NCBI GenBank assembly: GCA_002338385.1
Contig: DDIE01000001.1
Span: 16,084-24,355 of the forward strand
Source: Proteobacteria bacterium UBA1858
GTDB taxonomy: Bacteria; Pseudomonadota; Gammaproteobacteria; UBA4575
Direction of reading: 5' to 3'
DNA length: 8,272 nucleotides
The translations under genes and the position numbers were made by a program. The notes under the pieces were generated by a model that had not been told where the DNA came from, searched no databases, and was given only the letters and a program-made list of their open reading frames with translations. Of the stretch, positions 7,292 through 8,272 are shown piece after piece. Position 1 is the first letter of the stretch; each line of letters begins with the position of its first letter.

Positions 7292-7372
7292 GCAGTCGCC
7301 ACCAGATAATTACCCAAGGCTGTCTGCGGTGTTTTATTATACCCTCTTTATCAGAATATTCAGGCAAATAAT
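7292..7372. promoter_or_regulatory. 81-nt divergent intergenic region between holA and garR
   Basis: This spacer separates two divergent genes and must supply both upstream regions. Facing holA it holds a perfect -10 box (see separate entry). Facing garR there are only weak elements: A/T-rich matches such as TATTAT at 7335-7340 without a well-spaced -35, and a poor ribosome binding site (AGG at 7362-7364, 8 nt before the ATG). No clear operator palindrome was recognised. Confidence 0.6.
7336..7367 (-). promoter_or_regulatory. Candidate promoter of the holA operon
   Basis: On the minus strand a perfect TATAAT lies at 7341-7336. The best -35-like hexamer is TTGCCT at 7367-7362 (four of six matches), but the 20-nt spacer is longer than the usual 16-18. 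Transcription would start near 7328, leaving a leader of about 37 nt before holA. The -35 position sits right in front of the divergent garR ATG. The hexamers are directly visible; activity is inferred. Confidence 0.5.
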
Positions 7373-8239
7373 ATGCACACAATTGGTTTTATCGGGATTG
7401 GCATTATGGGCAAACCGATGGTAGAAAATTTACTCAAATCGGGCTATTCGGTAAACGTATATGCGCGCAGACAGGCCAGTATCGATGCGCTAGAAAATAC
7501 GCCCAATCAGGTCTTCAATAGCCCACAAGCGCTCGCATCTGCCAGCCAAATTATTATTTCCTGTGTGGCCGACACCAGCGATGTTGAGCAGGTGTTAATT
7601 GGAGACGAGGGTGTATTAAATGGCATTCAGGCAGGTTCATTAGTGATCGATATGAGTACGATCTCACCTCAAGCTACACGTGCTATGGCACAACAATTTG
7701 CGGCGGCTGAGGCCAGCATGCTTGATGCCCCTGTTTCTGGCGGCGAGATTGGCGCTATCAATGCCAATTTGTCGATCATGGTGGGTGGGCAATCGGATGA
7801 CTTTCAACGCGCCCTGCCAGTGCTGCAGTGCCTAGGGGAAAACATTACTCATATCGGTGATCATGGCGCGGGACAGGTCGCTAAGGCATGTAACCAGATT
7901 CTGGTCGCACAGACGATGAATGCTGTTGCCGAAGCCTTTTTGCTTGCTCAAAGTGCGGCTGTTGATGCCTCTAAAGTGCGTGCCGCGCTGCTCGGTGGTT
8001 TTGCTTACAGTAAGATCCTTGAGGTACATGGTCAACGCATGTTAACTGGCGACTATCAGCCCGGATTTAAAACTGCACTGCATGCTAAAGACTTACGCAT
8101 TGCGGCCGAAACGGCGAGTACCCATAACATTGAGTTAGCGGGTGCTGATCTGGTCCGAGCGCACATGCAGGCATTGCTGGCCAATGGGGATGGGGAATTA
8201 GATTCCTCTGCCATTGCCAAAATCGTTGGCAGTGGCTAG
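7373..8239 (+). CDS. garR: 2-hydroxy-3-oxopropionate (tartronate semialdehyde) reductase
   Basis: The 288-residue product is a beta-hydroxyacid dehydrogenase, close in length to E. coli GarR (294). It should reduce tartronate semialdehyde to D-glycerate with NAD(P)H, linking glyoxylate or glycolate breakdown to central metabolism. The Rossmann motif GFIGIGIMGKPM begins at residue 5 (G8, G10, G13). The substrate-binding signature DAPVSGGEIGA is at 118-128 with S122. The catalytic lysine K171 is in GAGQVAKACNQ, with N174 nearby, and the C-terminal domain has GFKTALHAKDL at about 231-241. The Glu after SGG and the ANLSIMVGG that follows favour GarR/GlxR over 3-hydroxyisobutyrate dehydrogenase, though that and succinate-semialdehyde-reducing relatives cannot be excluded. 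The residue after the glycine motif that would show NADH or NADPH preference is not decisive (VYARR suggests possible NADPH). It is divergent from holA; no glyoxylate carboligase gene is visible within the window. Confidence 0.88.
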   Translation: MHTIGFIGIGIMGKPMVENLLKSGYSVNVYARRQASIDALENTPNQVFNSPQALASASQIIISCVADTSDVEQVLIGDEGVLNGIQAGSLVIDMSTISPQATRAMAQQFAAAEASMLDAPVSGGEIGAINANLSIMVGGQSDDFQRALPVLQCLGENITHIGDHGAGQVAKACNQILVAQTMNAVAEAFLLAQSAAVDASKVRAALLGGFAYSKILEVHGQRMLTGDYQPGFKTALHAKDLRIAAETASTHNIELAGADLVRAHMQALLANGDGELDSSAIAKIVGSG

Positions 8240-8272
8240 CCTTTATACAGCAGCCATGGCCGCGGCGACTAC

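Noticed and set aside
7104..7382. Minus-strand open frame of 92 codons spanning the holA 5' end and the divergent spacer
   Set aside because: It overlaps holA in another frame and begins antisense inside garR. The composition is not protein-like and it crosses the promoter region.
1..8272. Search for CRISPR arrays, insertion sequences, tRNA genes, toxin-antitoxin pairs or prophage genes
   Set aside because: No regularly spaced repeats, terminal inverted repeats, transposase or integrase motifs or tRNA-like folds were recognised by eye. Nearly all the sequence is occupied by housekeeping genes.

Overview
This window is an ordinary, densely packed piece of a proteobacterial chromosome. Seven genes and one partial gene are recognisable, all with intact reading frames. 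No mobile element, CRISPR array, tRNA, rRNA, prophage or defence system was seen, and no undescribed system was found. The base composition looks moderate (roughly half G+C, by eye). The gene order holA-proA-nadD-rsfS-rlmH-maf-rng-yhdP and the protein sequences fit a Gram-negative proteobacterium. A betaproteobacterium is most likely (for example the Nitrosomonadales/Methylophilales side), because holA joined directly to proA-nadD and then maf-rng is, from memory, a betaproteobacterial arrangement. This taxonomic call is an inference without a database search.

Layout. From 7291 down to position 1 everything lies on the minus strand and looks like one long co-oriented housekeeping operon: holA (DNA polymerase III delta subunit), proA (proline synthesis), nadD (NAD synthesis), rsfS (ribosome silencing factor), rlmH (23S rRNA pseudouridine methyltransferase), maf/yhdE (nucleotide pyrophosphatase), rng (RNase G) and the first 450 codons of a YhdP-like AsmA-family inner-membrane protein that runs off the left edge. 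Junctions are tight: 13 nt, an 8-nt overlap, 19 nt, 5 nt, 80 nt, a 4-nt overlap, and 3 nt. The 80-nt gap before maf is the only real break inside the operon and carries a candidate internal promoter and an A/T-rich leader. On the plus strand, diverging from holA across an 81-nt spacer, is a tartronate semialdehyde reductase gene (garR/glxR type), followed by 33 nt to the window edge.

How the genes relate. The cluster groups growth-linked functions that are not one pathway: clamp loading for replication, proline and NAD supply, ribosome regulation and 23S rRNA maturation (RsfS and RlmH both act on the large subunit), nucleotide-pool cleaning, RNA decay and 16S 5'-end processing (RNase G), and envelope lipid homeostasis (YhdP). 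Points worth a second look are about expression: a perfect TATAAT box facing holA where leuS-lptE would often be found upstream, GTG starts for both nadD and rsfS, an out-of-frame ATG overlapping the rsfS start, and a possible separate promoter for maf-rng-yhdP.
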